A stretch of DNA of 42,896 nucleotides from Methylotenera sp. (GTDB lineage: Bacteria; Pseudomonadota; Gammaproteobacteria; Burkholderiales; Methylophilaceae): assembly GCF_013141425.1 (NCBI RefSeq), contig NZ_JABFRA010000095.1, positions 1 to 42,896 of the forward strand, given 5' to 3'. A program made the translations under genes and the position numbers. Under the pieces are notes generated by a model, which ran no database searches, was not told where the DNA came from, and saw nothing but the letters and a program-made list of their open reading frames with translations. Positions 1 to 8,676 of this stretch are shown here, in pieces. Position 1 is the first letter of the stretch; each line of letters starts with the position of its first letter.

Positions 1-98
1 GGCATGAATAGATACATGGCATAACCTAAAATAGCACCTAAGCGATGAATGTTGGCGAGTGAAAGTAAGGCGAGCGGTTTGAATAAAAGACTAAGCAT
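1..98 (-). CDS. LpxL/HtrB-type lipid A acyltransferase, 5' end only
   Basis: This is the first 32 codons of a gene that runs off the left edge of the window. The peptide begins MLSLLFKPLALLSLANIHRL and continues with GAILGYAMYLFM. A short hydrophobic stretch with this L-x-x-L-G-x-x-L-G-Y pattern is typical of the N-terminal membrane anchor of the LpxL/LpxM/HtrB lysophospholipid acyltransferases, which add secondary acyl chains to lipid A at the inner membrane. The catalytic HX4D motif would lie outside the window, so the assignment rests on the anchor and on the LPS-related genes next door. It is divergent from the kinase gene at 275. No clear ribosome binding site precedes the ATG at 98. Confidence 0.55.
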   Translation of the reverse strand, partial: MLSLLFKPLALLSLANIHRLGAILGYAMYLFM

Positions 99-166
99 GC
101 AAAATCATAACATATCAAAAGGCCATTCACTTAGTGCATTCAGTTGACGACGAGCTAGATTTGGAC

Positions 167-175
167 TGCTATAAT
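167..175 (+). promoter_or_regulatory. extended -10 promoter for the LPS-decoration cassette
   Basis: TGCTATAAT is a perfect -10 hexamer (170-175) preceded by the TGn extension. A TTGACG lies at 144-149, but the 20-base spacing is too long for a normal -35, so the extended -10 element would have to carry the site. The predicted start near 182 gives a leader of about 90 bases before the gene at 275. The rest of the 176-base divergent gap shows nothing else I can name. Confidence 0.45.
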
Positions 176-274
176 TAGTGGCCCGCAACACAGAAAAACC
201 CACAAAACAAATGTTGTAAAAGTTGGCTGTGTAATTCGATTTAAGAACAGTCTTATTAAAAAAGCTCGATTAAA

Positions 275-1057
275 ATGACTAAATTTTTTATTGCCCCACA
301 GCACCAGCAGCTATTGGTTTTTAATCAGGTAGCCGATTTTGATTCAATATGGAATCATAAAGTGAACTGGTTTGAAGAGCCAAATGTGCGACGTGGCGGC
401 TGGAGTGGGGTAGGGCGAATCGAACTTAAGCAGCCCGATGGCAGCGTACTGGGGGCATTTTTAAAGAAACAAGAAAATCACCAGCATAAATCTTGGCGAC
501 ATCCGATTCATGGCATACCAACATTTGAACGTGAATTCACCATGATGCAATATTTGCGGGCGCATCAGGTGAATGCACCAGAAGTGATGTTTTTTGGGCG
601 AAATCCTAATGGTGATTTTAAAACAACGCTGCTAACAAAAGAGTTGGTTGGATTCGTTTCATTAGACGAATTGACCGAACAACTGTTTGAACAAGCGCGA
701 CCTGTATTGCATCGGCAAAATATATTGTTAAAGGCAGTGGCGACTTATGCGCGACAATTGCACGCGGCTAGTGTGCAACATCGTTCGTTTTATCCAAAAC
801 ATTTATTTGTGAATATGAGCGATGCTACGACGCCACAAGTGGCGGCCATTGATTTAGAAAAATCACGCATCAATCCATTTTTAATATTACGCATCTTGAT
901 GGATTTATCAGCGTTGAACCGACATGCAGCGCATTGGAGTAAAACACGCCGCATGTATTTTTTACTACATTACTTGAATCTGCGGCGTTTAACGCCGTAT
1001 GCAAAATGGCTATGTCGGCGAATTGTTAAACGTTCGAGTCGAGCAAAGCATAAGTAA
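275..1057 (+). CDS. InaA-family lipopolysaccharide kinase-like protein
   Basis: A 260-residue member of the WaaP/InaA kinase-fold family, whose characterised members phosphorylate heptose in the LPS inner core on the cytoplasmic side. Visible motifs are a glycine-rich segment RGGWSGVG (40-47), a candidate ATP-binding lysine in FLKKQEN, a catalytic-loop region HRSFYPKHLF (169-178) and a metal-binding DLEK (193-196). The family's best-studied member, WaaP, has HRD in the catalytic loop; here the Asp position appears to be Ser171, so activity is uncertain. The C-terminus is strongly basic, consistent with membrane or LPS association. It is the first gene of a plus-strand cassette followed by a methyltransferase, a tandem kinase and a carbamoyltransferase. 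The family call is firm; the substrate is inferred from context. Confidence 0.8.
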   Translation: MTKFFIAPQHQQLLVFNQVADFDSIWNHKVNWFEEPNVRRGGWSGVGRIELKQPDGSVLGAFLKKQENHQHKSWRHPIHGIPTFEREFTMMQYLRAHQVNAPEVMFFGRNPNGDFKTTLLTKELVGFVSLDELTEQLFEQARPVLHRQNILLKAVATYARQLHAASVQHRSFYPKHLFVNMSDATTPQVAAIDLEKSRINPFLILRILMDLSALNRHAAHWSKTRRMYFLLHYLNLRRLTPYAKWLCRRIVKRSSRAKHK

Positions 1058-1104
1058 CAGTTATAATAACGAATTATTAATTACGATTTTCAAGGTGTTC
1101 TGCA

Positions 1105-1785
1105 ATGACAAAGCCTAAAGAAGCCCCAATTAAACTTGAGTTTTCGGATAAATATACCCGAGAGCATTCACAGCAATATTTTGAAAAACATCAAGATGGC
1201 TTGATGCGTAAACTTTCACATTGGCGTGATGTACAGCTAGCACGCAAGGCCCTGAAAATTGCAGGAAATCCACAGCAAGTACTTGATTTACCCTGTGGGG
1301 CAGGCCGTTTTTGGCCGCTGTTGGCAGAGAGCCCAACGCGTAAAATTATAGGAGCAGACAATTCTGCCGATATGGTTTCGATAGCTACAGAACATTGTCC
1401 AAAAGAAATTGCCGCTCAATTCACCGCTATCCAGACCTCGGCCTTTGCCATCGATTTGCCTGACGATGCAGTAGATAATATATTCAGCATGCGATTGATG
1501 CATCACATCGGACAGTCTGAGCATCGTGTCGCCATGTTAAAAGAATTCCACCGTGTGACACGTGATACCGTAATTTTATCGCTTTGGGTGGATGGTAACT
1601 TGAAAGCCTACCAGCGCAAGAAATTAGAAGCTAAACGTAGCAAAAAAGGCGAACAAAACCGCTTTGTGATCCCAGTAGAGCAAATTGAGCGAGACTTTGC
1701 TCAAGCGGGTTTTAAAGTGGTCGATTCGCTGGACTTTATCCCATATTACGCCATGTGGCGTGTCTATGTATTGCGTAAAGTTTAA
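1105..1785 (+). CDS. class I SAM-dependent methyltransferase
   Basis: A 226-residue Rossmann-fold methyltransferase. The SAM-binding motif I is VLDLPCGAGRFW (59-70), followed by an acidic motif II region (IGADNS) and a motif near MRLMHHIG typical of the UbiE/Methyltransf_11 group. There is no transmembrane segment. It lies 47 bases downstream of the InaA-type kinase and 9 bases upstream of the tandem kinase gene, so it is probably co-transcribed. Its place between LPS kinase-like genes suggests a core-sugar or phospho-sugar substrate, but the sequence itself does not identify one; a small-molecule or quinone substrate cannot be excluded. Confidence 0.8.
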   Translation: MTKPKEAPIKLEFSDKYTREHSQQYFEKHQDGLMRKLSHWRDVQLARKALKIAGNPQQVLDLPCGAGRFWPLLAESPTRKIIGADNSADMVSIATEHCPKEIAAQFTAIQTSAFAIDLPDDAVDNIFSMRLMHHIGQSEHRVAMLKEFHRVTRDTVILSLWVDGNLKAYQRKKLEAKRSKKGEQNRFVIPVEQIERDFAQAGFKVVDSLDFIPYYAMWRVYVLRKV

Positions 1786-1794
1786 TTCAAGCAG

Positions 1795-3240
1795 TTGCAA
1801 ATACTTCTAAAAAACGCCGCGCCGATTGAGGTTGAAGCTGTTGTCAGGGTGGTGCCGCAGCAGCGTGAAGTGGTGCGTGGTACTTGGCAAGGGCAATTGG
1901 TCTATGCCAAACAGTTTTCTGGAGCTCGCGCTAAAAAGCACTTAGAACGTGATGTAGCGGGTGTTCAGCAACTTCTGAATGCTAGCATCCCTACACCTGC
2001 TTTGCTTTTCCAAGGCGATGCCGTTGCACCTAACTCTTACGTGGCAATTTATGCCGCCATCACTCCCGCGCAAAATGCTGAAGAAGCTTATGCACAATTG
2101 CCTAAAGACCAGCGGTTGTTGTTGATGCGGCAATTAGTGCAAGCCTTAGCTTTGCATCACAAAGCAGGCTTAATTCAAACGGATTTGTATTTTAAAAACT
2201 TCCTACTCGAAACTGATCAAACAACTGGCGCGTCCAGTTTATACACGCTCGATGGAGATGGCATTCGTCTCTTATCGACATTCTTTAAAAACCGCCAGCA
2301 ACGGCAGAATCTTGCTACTTTGTTTTCAAAAATGGATGTGCTGGATGAGGACGATTGGCTGCAATATTTGTATCAAGATTACTGCGATGCGATGGGAATG
2401 TCCTTTTCAGTTGAGGGCATGACAAACCTCTGGTTGGCAACGCAAAAAATTCGTCAGCAAGTGGCAAGTGGCTATGCGGATAAAAAAGTGTTTAGAACTT
2501 GTACAGATGTAAAAGTCACGCAGAATTTTAGGTATTTTTCTGCTTTAGCCAGTGCCTTTTCAGAGGATGAAACTACTCTGCTAAATTTGGACATTTTTTT
2601 AGCTAATGCTGCGGGCAATATAAAAAATGGTAACACCTGCACCATTGCTACGGCGCTAATTGCTAATCGGCAAGTGGTGGTGAAGCGCTACAATATTAAA
2701 AGCTTTCTACATGGTTTCGGCCGTGCTTTTCGCAAGAGTCGCGCGGCCATTTCCTGGGCTAATGCGCATCGCCTGAATATTTTAAATATCGCGACCCCTG
2801 CGCCACTCGCGTTGGTAGAAGAGCGTTTTGGTTGGTTGCGTCAACGCGCATATTTCGTGAGTGCATTTTTAGATGCGCCTGACGTGGCACAGTATTTTGC
2901 AGAAAAACATTCAATTGAAACAAAACAAGCAGTGGCCTATGAAGTGGCAAGCTTATTTTATCGATTAAGTTTGCTTAAAATTTCACATGGCGATTGTAAG
3001 GCGAGTAACCTTAAAATTAAAGTCGGCAAACCTGTGTTGCTTGATCTGGATGCCATGCAAGCCGATCCATGGTTTTTTCAACAAAAACATATTAAAGATT
3101 TAAAGCGCTTTATGCGAAATTGGCAGCAGGATGCGGAAACCACCTTGCTGTTTAAGCAAGCTTTTAGAGCCGCTTATCATGAGGCAGATGATCCTTGGGT
3201 GATGCCTTTGTTGGTGAGAGCGGGAATTGCGAGTGACTGA
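1795..3240 (+). CDS. tandem two-domain LPS kinase-like protein (WapQ-like)
   Basis: A 481-residue protein that appears to contain two consecutive kinase-fold domains. The first has Lys39 (VYAKQF), a catalytic-loop pattern TDLYFKN with Asp130 and Asn135, and a metal-site LDGDG (Asp153/Asp155). The second has Lys297 (VVVKRYN), HGDCKASN with His398, Asp400 and Asn405, and LLDLDAM (Asp417/Asp419). Both halves keep the D-x4-N spacing. The start is TTG at 1795; no good upstream ATG or GTG is present and the Shine-Dalgarno is weak. Length and position next to a carbamoyltransferase recall, from memory, the accessory kinase WapQ beside WapO in the Pseudomonas aeruginosa core locus. Function is inferred: phosphorylation of core heptoses. 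Confidence 0.75.
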   Translation: MQILLKNAAPIEVEAVVRVVPQQREVVRGTWQGQLVYAKQFSGARAKKHLERDVAGVQQLLNASIPTPALLFQGDAVAPNSYVAIYAAITPAQNAEEAYAQLPKDQRLLLMRQLVQALALHHKAGLIQTDLYFKNFLLETDQTTGASSLYTLDGDGIRLLSTFFKNRQQRQNLATLFSKMDVLDEDDWLQYLYQDYCDAMGMSFSVEGMTNLWLATQKIRQQVASGYADKKVFRTCTDVKVTQNFRYFSALASAFSEDETTLLNLDIFLANAAGNIKNGNTCTIATALIANRQVVVKRYNIKSFLHGFGRAFRKSRAAISWANAHRLNILNIATPAPLALVEERFGWLRQRAYFVSAFLDAPDVAQYFAEKHSIETKQAVAYEVASLFYRLSLLKISHGDCKASNLKIKVGKPVLLDLDAMQADPWFFQQKHIKDLKRFMRNWQQDAETTLLFKQAFRAAYHEADDPWVMPLLVRAGIASD

Positions 3241-3337
3241 TTTGTTAGAAAATAACAACGATTCTTGATAAACCCAGTAAAATAGCAAAAAACTTAAGTA
3301 ACAATACTTACGAAAACAACCTTATGAAAGTACCTAC

Positions 3338-5056
3338 ATGATTGTTTTAGGGTTATCTGGTGCGCTGGGGCATGATGCTTCAGCAGCAATATTGGTCGAT
3401 GGTAAAATTATTGCCGCAGCCGAAGAAGAGCGTTTCATTCGTGATAAACACGCTAAAAATAAATTCCCTTATGAGGCAGCTAAGTTTTGCCTAAAACAAG
3501 CAGGCATCACTGCTGAGCAGGTCGATATTGTTGCGTTTCCGTATGCGGAAATTCCACTCAGCAGCAATGCACGCTGGCACTACGCCAAACGTCATTGGTA
3601 TGCGCCTGATCGTGCGCTGGATGCACTTTTTAACGGCAATCGCCGTTTTAGGCGCAACCGAGACAAGTCACTGAAACTCATGGCCGATTTGGGTTTGAAG
3701 AATGCCAAATTTGTGCCAGTGGAGCATCACTTGGCGCATGCTTCAAGTGCCTATCATTTAAGTGGGTTCAAAGAAAAAACCGCGATTGTTGGCATTGATG
3801 GCAAAGGCGAATACGCCACTACGTTTTTTGGTTACGGTGAAAACGGAAAAATCCATAAAATTAAAGAGTTTTATGACCCCGATTCACTAGGTGGCATGTA
3901 CGGCGCCATTACTGAGTATCTTGGTTTTGAGATGCTTGATGGCGAGTTTAAAGTCATGGGCATGGCGCCTTATGGTGATGCCAGCAAATATAATTTATCA
4001 CGTTTGGTCAGCTTCGAAGATGGTGAATTGAAAGTAAATACCAAGTTGGTTAATGTAGTAGGTTTACGTCGCTACAAAGAAAGTGGCAAGGGCTATTATT
4101 TCACCCCAGAATTAATCGATTGGCTAGGCCCAAAACGCCACGGTGACGAGATTGATGACCCGTATATTCACTATGCCGCATCCGTTCAGCAGTTGCTTGA
4201 AGACCTCGCGCTGAAGATGATTGATTACTACTTGGGCGATATCATCAAAGAAACTGGCCGTATCGCAATGGCGGGTGGTGTGGCGCTGAATGTGAAGTTG
4301 AATCAGCGCATAATAGCCATGCCGCATGTAAAAGAGTTATTCGTGCAGCCTGCTTCAGGTGACAATGGTACCTCGCTTGGCGCTGCGACTTATGCTGCCC
4401 ATTTGGCGGGCGACACCATTGCGAAAATGGAGCATGCTTATTTAGGCCCAGCGTATAGCACAGAAGAATGTATCGCTGCCTGTGAGGCGCATCCAGAAAA
4501 ACCGATTTTCAAGCGCGTAGAAAATGCCGCACAAACGGGTGCGGAACTCTTAGCAAGCGGCAATCCGCTCGCCTGGTTGCAAGGCCGCATGGAGTTTGGC
4601 CCTCGTTCACTCGGCTGTCGCAGCATTTTAGGTGACCCGAGTTATCCTGGCGTGGCTGATCGCATTAATGCACAAATCAAATATCGCGAACGCTGGCGGC
4701 CCTTTTGCCCGAGCCTATTAGACTGGGTTGCACCGGAAATTTTGCAAACCAACCATCCTGCGCCCTACATGACCTTTACTTTTAACGTAGCAGAACAATG
4801 GAAGTCACGTATTCCAGAAGTGGTGCATGAAGATGGCACGGCGCGCGCGCAAGTCGTAACGCGGGAAACCAACCCCCGCTATTATGCATTGATCGAGCAT
4901 TTGGAAACATTGCGTGGCAATCCGGTGGTGTTGAATACGTCACTGAATCGTCGTGGTGAACCTATGATTTGCTCACCAACGGATGCGCTAAACATGTTTT
5001 ACGGTTGTGATTTAGAGTATTTAATGCTGGAAGATATTTTAGTTACAAAAAAATGA
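3338..5056 (+). CDS. carbamoyltransferase, NodU/CmcH family
   Basis: A full-length 572-residue O-carbamoyltransferase. The N-terminal domain opens with VLGLSGALGHDASAAI and EEERF, typical of the NodU/TobZ/CmcH fold; VEHHLAHASSAYH (from His130, His131 and His134) is the conserved metal-binding histidine cluster; GIDGKGEYATT follows. The C-terminal domain has GRMEFGPRSLGCRSILGDP and the YRERWRPFCPS block, the conserved C-terminal module of the family. These enzymes move the carbamoyl group from carbamoyl phosphate to a hydroxyl of a sugar or natural product. In this setting, 97 bases after the tandem kinase, LPS core heptose is the likely acceptor (compare WapO of P. aeruginosa). carAB, which makes carbamoyl phosphate, lies 28 kb away in the same window. 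The terminator at 5097 closes the cassette. Confidence 0.88.
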   Translation: MIVLGLSGALGHDASAAILVDGKIIAAAEEERFIRDKHAKNKFPYEAAKFCLKQAGITAEQVDIVAFPYAEIPLSSNARWHYAKRHWYAPDRALDALFNGNRRFRRNRDKSLKLMADLGLKNAKFVPVEHHLAHASSAYHLSGFKEKTAIVGIDGKGEYATTFFGYGENGKIHKIKEFYDPDSLGGMYGAITEYLGFEMLDGEFKVMGMAPYGDASKYNLSRLVSFEDGELKVNTKLVNVVGLRRYKESGKGYYFTPELIDWLGPKRHGDEIDDPYIHYAASVQQLLEDLALKMIDYYLGDIIKETGRIAMAGGVALNVKLNQRIIAMPHVKELFVQPASGDNGTSLGAATYAAHLAGDTIAKMEHAYLGPAYSTEECIAACEAHPEKPIFKRVENAAQTGAELLASGNPLAWLQGRMEFGPRSLGCRSILGDPSYPGVADRINAQIKYRERWRPFCPSLLDWVAPEILQTNHPAPYMTFTFNVAEQWKSRIPEVVHEDGTARAQVVTRETNPRYYALIEHLETLRGNPVVLNTSLNRRGEPMICSPTDALNMFYGCDLEYLMLEDILVTKK

Positions 5057-5096
5057 ATTGATTGAGATTAAATAGCGCTTAATTTATTACGAAGAG

Positions 5097-5116
5097 GCCG
5101 CTTTTAAAGCGGCTTT
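5097..5116 (+). terminator. rho-independent terminator after the carbamoyltransferase gene
   Basis: GCCGCTTTTAAAGCGGC (5097-5113) folds into a compact GC-rich hairpin followed by TTTCGTTT. It lies 40 bases after the stop codon and directly before the edd promoter, so it separates the LPS cassette from the sugar-catabolic genes. Confidence 0.7.
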
Positions 5117-5119
5117 CGT

Positions 5120-5148
5120 TTGACGATAAGCCTCAGTTTAGCGATAAT
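5120..5148 (+). promoter_or_regulatory. sigma-70 promoter of edd
   Basis: TTGACG (5120-5125), a 17-base spacer and GATAAT (5143-5148) form a near-consensus promoter with transcription expected near 5155. The leader to the ATG at 5262 is about 105 bases and contains the palindrome listed separately at 5181-5197. Confidence 0.6.
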
Positions 5149-5180
5149 CAAGGCTAGCGTTTTTCTTAACTTATACAGAT

Positions 5181-5197
5181 GTTATTCGCTGAATAAC
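5181..5197. promoter_or_regulatory. perfect inverted repeat in the edd leader
   Basis: GTTATTC-gct-GAATAAC is a perfect 7-base inverted repeat with a 3-base centre, about 26 bases downstream of the predicted transcription start. It could be a repressor operator or a small 5' hairpin. No T-run follows, so it is not a terminator. It does not match the HexR consensus I know for edd/eda control in gammaproteobacteria. Confidence 0.4.
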
Positions 5198-5261
5198 GGC
5201 TAGGTAAGTTCCGCAAGACAAGGTCCCGCAAATTGGTTATCAAAAAGTAGAGTGCCTGATT

Positions 5262-7076
5262 ATGAAACAATCCCATTTAGAAGTTACAGAACGTATCATC
5301 GAGAAAAGCCGCCCAACGCGCACGGCATATTTACATCGTTTAGATGAAATTGTGAACCGTCAGCGTGGCGCAGATCGTTTAGGCTGTGCTAACGTCGCGC
5401 ATGCATTTGCAGCCATGCCTGCAAATGATAAATTGCGTGTGGTCGTTGAAAAGGCACCGAATATCGGCATTGTTACGGCTTACAATGAAATGCTTTCGGC
5501 ACATCAGCCATACGTAAATTACCCTGATATTATTCGTGACGAAGCCCATAAATACGGTGCTACAGTGCAAGTAGCTGGTGGTGTTCCAGCAATGTGTGAT
5601 GGCATTACGCAAGGCGAACCCGGCATGGAACTGTCGCTATTCAGTCGCGATACCATCGCCATGAGTACGGCGATTGCGCTTTCGCATGATGTGTTTGACG
5701 CCGCCTTATTACTTGGTGTGTGCGATAAAATTGTACCAGGTTTGCTAATCGGAGCCTTGCAATTTGGTCACCTGCCATGTGTGTTTGTTCCAGCAGGGCC
5801 AATGAGTACGGGTATCGATAACACCACAAAATCCAAAGTACGCGAGCAATATGCGCAAGGTAAAGTGGATCGTAAAGCCTTATTGGCGTCTGAATCAGCG
5901 GCTTACCATGGTGCGGGGACCTGTACTTTTTACGGTACCGCCAACAGCAACCAAATGCTGATGGAAGCGATGGGCTTGCACGTTCCAGGCGCGGCATTCA
6001 TCCATCCACATGATGGCATGCGTGAATTGTTGACGCGCGAAGCCGTTAAACTGGTACTGGCAAATGCAAAAAAAGAGCAATTTACACCAATTGGTAGGCT
6101 GGTGGATGAACATGTGATTGTGAATGCGATGGTGGCATTATTGGCTACCGGCGGCTCAACTAATCATCTTATCCATTGGGTTGCTGTGGCGCGTGCAGCG
6201 GGCATTATGATTGACTGGACTGACTTTTATCATCTTGCCAAAACTACACCACTATTGGCAAGTGTCTACCCAAATGGCAAGGCGGATGTGAACGAATTTC
6301 AAGAGGCAGGTGGTCCAGCCTTTGTTATTCGTGAATTGATTGATGCAGGCTATATGTTCCCTGATGTCTTCACCGTGGCATATGGCGGTCTGCGCGATTA
6401 CGGCAAGGTGCCAGCCAAAGAAAATGATAAATTAGTCTGGAAAGATCTGCCGAAAGAAAGCAGTGATGAAACCATTGTTCGTACTGCGGCCTTCCCGTTT
6501 GACGAGTCGGGTGGATTGCGTTTGTTAAAAGGTAATTTAGGCCGTAGCGTAATTAAAATTTCTGCTGTCCCTGCCGACCGCCACATTATTGAGGCGCCAG
6601 CCATAGTGTTTGATGCACAAGAAGAATTGTTAGCTGCATTTGACCGTGGCGAGTTAGAGAAAGACTTCATTGCCGTTGTCCGTTTTCAAGGTCCTAAAGC
6701 CAACGGTATGCCAGAGTTACATAAACTCACTCCGCCACTAGCCGTGTTGCAAAATAAAGGCTTTAGAGTAGCCATTGTAACCGATGGTCGTATGAGCGGT
6801 GCTTCGGGCAAGATTCCTGCAGCAATTCACTTAACTCCTGAAGCTTCAGCAGGTGGTCCCTTAGCTAAGGTGCGTGACGGTGATATTATTCGATTGAATG
6901 CAACGGTTGGCATGGTCAACGTGCTGGTCGATGAGGATGAATGGGCCGAGCGAGATTTAGCCGAACTCTCAGACACCAAGCGTCACCAAAATGCGCATGG
7001 TTTTGGCCGTGAGTTGTTTGGCGGAATGCGGAAGAATGTGTTGTCTGCCGAAGAAGGTGCCATCACTTGGCTATAA
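5262..7076 (+). CDS. edd: phosphogluconate dehydratase (Edd)
   Basis: A 604-residue member of the IlvD/Edd dehydratase family, of usual length. It converts 6-phosphogluconate to 2-keto-3-deoxy-6-phosphogluconate, the first committed Entner-Doudoroff step, in the cytoplasm, using an oxygen-sensitive iron-sulfur cluster. Supporting stretches are [39 protein letters not shown] with a cluster cysteine, [12 protein letters not shown] with a second, and [16 protein letters not shown] with a third; the C-terminal [23 protein letters not shown] is the family signature. The variant [15 protein letters not shown] distinguishes it from IlvD. It has its own promoter and is followed 202 bases later by eda. 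In methylotrophs of the ribulose monophosphate type, this step cleaves hexose phosphate made from formaldehyde. Confidence 0.96.
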   Translation: MKQSHLEVTERIIEKSRPTRTAYLHRLDEIVNRQRGADRLGCANVAHAFAAMPANDKLRVVVEKAPNIGIVTAYNEMLSAHQPYVNYPDIIRDEAHKYGATVQVAGGVPAMCDGITQGEPGMELSLFSRDTIAMSTAIALSHDVFDAALLLGVCDKIVPGLLIGALQFGHLPCVFVPAGPMSTGIDNTTKSKVREQYAQGKVDRKALLASESAAYHGAGTCTFYGTANSNQMLMEAMGLHVPGAAFIHPHDGMRELLTREAVKLVLANAKKEQFTPIGRLVDEHVIVNAMVALLATGGSTNHLIHWVAVARAAGIMIDWTDFYHLAKTTPLLASVYPNGKADVNEFQEAGGPAFVIRELIDAGYMFPDVFTVAYGGLRDYGKVPAKENDKLVWKDLPKESSDETIVRTAAFPFDESGGLRLLKGNLGRSVIKISAVPADRHIIEAPAIVFDAQEELLAAFDRGELEKDFIAVVRFQGPKANGMPELHKLTPPLAVLQNKGFRVAIVTDGRMSGASGKIPAAIHLTPEASAGGPLAKVRDGDIIRLNATVGMVNVLVDEDEWAERDLAELSDTKRHQNAHGFGRELFGGMRKNVLSAEEGAITWL

Positions 7077-7278
7077 ACTTCGTAAATTAAGCGATAACCG
7101 CGTTGTGCTAACTGCCGTAATTGTTTAACTGATTGAGTTTGCGCGCCTTGTTCTCACTTGATTATCAAAGTTTACGTGATTCGTTACTAGAACCGATAAT
7201 CCCGCGTACGATGGAAGCTATTTTGAATTTAAATTTTGAATTTTAATAAATAATTTTTAATTAACTAGGTAAAAAAAC

Positions 7279-7920
7279 ATGAGTACATCAAGCATTAAAA
7301 CAATCGACTTGGCCAAAGAAGGCCCAGTAATTCCAGTGATTGTGATTAACAACGTAGAAGATGCTGTGCCGATTGCAGAGGCCTTGCTAGAAGGCGGTAT
7401 TCGCGTACTCGAGGTAACGCTACGTTCTTCCTGTGCGTTGCAGGCGATGGAGCAGATTGCCAAGCACGTGCCAGATGCAATATTAGGTTCAGGGACTGTA
7501 CGTAATTTAAAGGACGCACAAGCCTCGCTTGATGTTGGCTGTAAATTTGCGGTGAGCCCTGGCTACACCACAGAACTAGGCCAATTTGCACGTAAAATTG
7601 GCCTTTCATTATTGCCAGGCGTTTCTACAGGCTCTGAAATTATGACCGCGAACGCGGATGACTACTATTTTTTAAAGCTGTTTCCAGCTGTGGCTGTAGG
7701 TGGCATTAATTTGCTAAAAGGTTTTGCCGGTCCATTCGGCGATGTTAAGTTTTGCCCTACAGGGGGTGTAACGGTTGAATCAGCTCCGCAGTTTTTGGCT
7801 TTACCTAACGTTGTGGTTTGTGGTGGCACTTGGCTAACTCCAGCCGACGCTGTTGCAAGAAGAGATTGGGCACACATAACTAAATTAGCAAAAGAAGCTA
7901 GTGCGATTAAAGCAGCTTAA
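7279..7920 (+). CDS. eda: KHG/KDPG aldolase (Eda)
   Basis: A 213-residue class I aldolase that splits KDPG into pyruvate and glyceraldehyde 3-phosphate, the second Entner-Doudoroff step. The Schiff-base lysine is Lys133 in YYFLKLFPA, and Glu45 and Arg49 in RVLEVTLRSS complete the active site; all three fall at the same numbers as in the Escherichia coli enzyme. GSGTVRN and FCPTGGV are further family blocks. The gene is separated from edd by 202 AT-rich bases, longer than usual for this pair, so it may have its own promoter, although I see no convincing one. A strong terminator follows 24 bases after the stop. Confidence 0.96.
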   Translation: MSTSSIKTIDLAKEGPVIPVIVINNVEDAVPIAEALLEGGIRVLEVTLRSSCALQAMEQIAKHVPDAILGSGTVRNLKDAQASLDVGCKFAVSPGYTTELGQFARKIGLSLLPGVSTGSEIMTANADDYYFLKLFPAVAVGGINLLKGFAGPFGDVKFCPTGGVTVESAPQFLALPNVVVCGGTWLTPADAVARRDWAHITKLAKEASAIKAA

Positions 7921-7944
7921 TTGCATTTAGGGCGCTTTATAATT

Positions 7945-7979
7945 AGGCTTTGTACTAAATTAGTACAAAGCCTTTTTTA
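7945..7979 (+). terminator. strong rho-independent terminator after eda
   Basis: A perfect 13-base stem (AGGCTTTGTACTA at 7945-7957 and TAGTACAAAGCCT at 7961-7973) with an AAT loop is followed by TTTTTAT. It ends the edd-eda region before the HAD gene. Confidence 0.85.
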
Positions 7980-8004
7980 TTAAATTAATGATTTAGGAAC
8001 TGGC

Positions 8005-8673
8005 TTGAAAATAGAATTAGAAAAATATAAAACTATTGTGTTTGATTGCGATGGTGTGGTACTTGATTCTAATATCGTCAAGACAGAAGCCTATTTTCGT
8101 ACCGCTAAAAATTTAGGTGCAACGGATGAGCAAGCCCAATCTTTAGTAGATTATCACGTAAGACTGGGCGGCATTTCGCGCTATCATAAATTTGAATATT
8201 ACCTAAGTGAGATTTTGCATCAAGCGGTTACAAAGGAAGCCGTTCAAGCCTTATTAAATGAATTTTCACGTGAGTTAGAAGTCGGTTTGATGGCGTGCGA
8301 AGTTGCTGAAGGTTTGGATGTTTTACGTCAGGCGACCCCACAAGCGAATTGGATGATATTGTCGGGTGGTGACCAGCAAGAGATTCGTGAATTATTCGCT
8401 AAACGTAAATTAGCCCATTTTTTTGATGGGGGCTTATTTGGAAGCCCCGATAATAAAGACACTGTGCTAGCACGAGAAAAAGCGAAAGGAAATTTGCGGT
8501 TTCCCGCTTTGTTTATAGGAGATAGCAAATATGACCATGAAGCAGCAATACGCGCGGGCTTAGATTTTGTATTTTTGAGCGATTGGACTGAAGTAGGAGA
8601 TTGGGAAAGTTATTGCCAATTAAACAAAATCCAGTTAGTGCGCAGTCTGCATTCACTAGTTAAAAATAGGTAA
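8005..8673 (+). CDS. HAD-superfamily hydrolase (probable sugar phosphatase)
   Basis: A 222-residue haloacid dehalogenase-fold phosphatase. Motif I is FDCDGVVLDS with nucleophile Asp14 and acid/base Asp16; motif II is the SGG of ILSGGDQQE; motif III lysine lies in SPDNKDTV; motif IV is FIGDSKYDHEAA. The helical cap between residues 25 and 95 marks it as the phosphoglycolate-phosphatase-like subclass. The start is TTG at 8005, supported by AGGA five bases upstream. Similar HAD proteins are common in polysaccharide loci, where they dephosphorylate sugar intermediates; this one lies between eda and the LPS run and its substrate cannot be read from sequence. Its stop is only 3 bases from the stop of the convergent gene at 8677. 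Confidence 0.82.
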   Translation: MKIELEKYKTIVFDCDGVVLDSNIVKTEAYFRTAKNLGATDEQAQSLVDYHVRLGGISRYHKFEYYLSEILHQAVTKEAVQALLNEFSRELEVGLMACEVAEGLDVLRQATPQANWMILSGGDQQEIRELFAKRKLAHFFDGGLFGSPDNKDTVLAREKAKGNLRFPALFIGDSKYDHEAAIRAGLDFVFLSDWTEVGDWESYCQLNKIQLVRSLHSLVKNR

Positions 8674-8676
8674 TTT

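Noticed and set aside
7945-7973. TTGTACTAAATTAGTACAA-like palindrome as a HexR operator near eda
   Set aside because: It is two bases longer than the HexR consensus, lies after eda rather than before edd, and is followed by a T-run; a terminator explains it fully.
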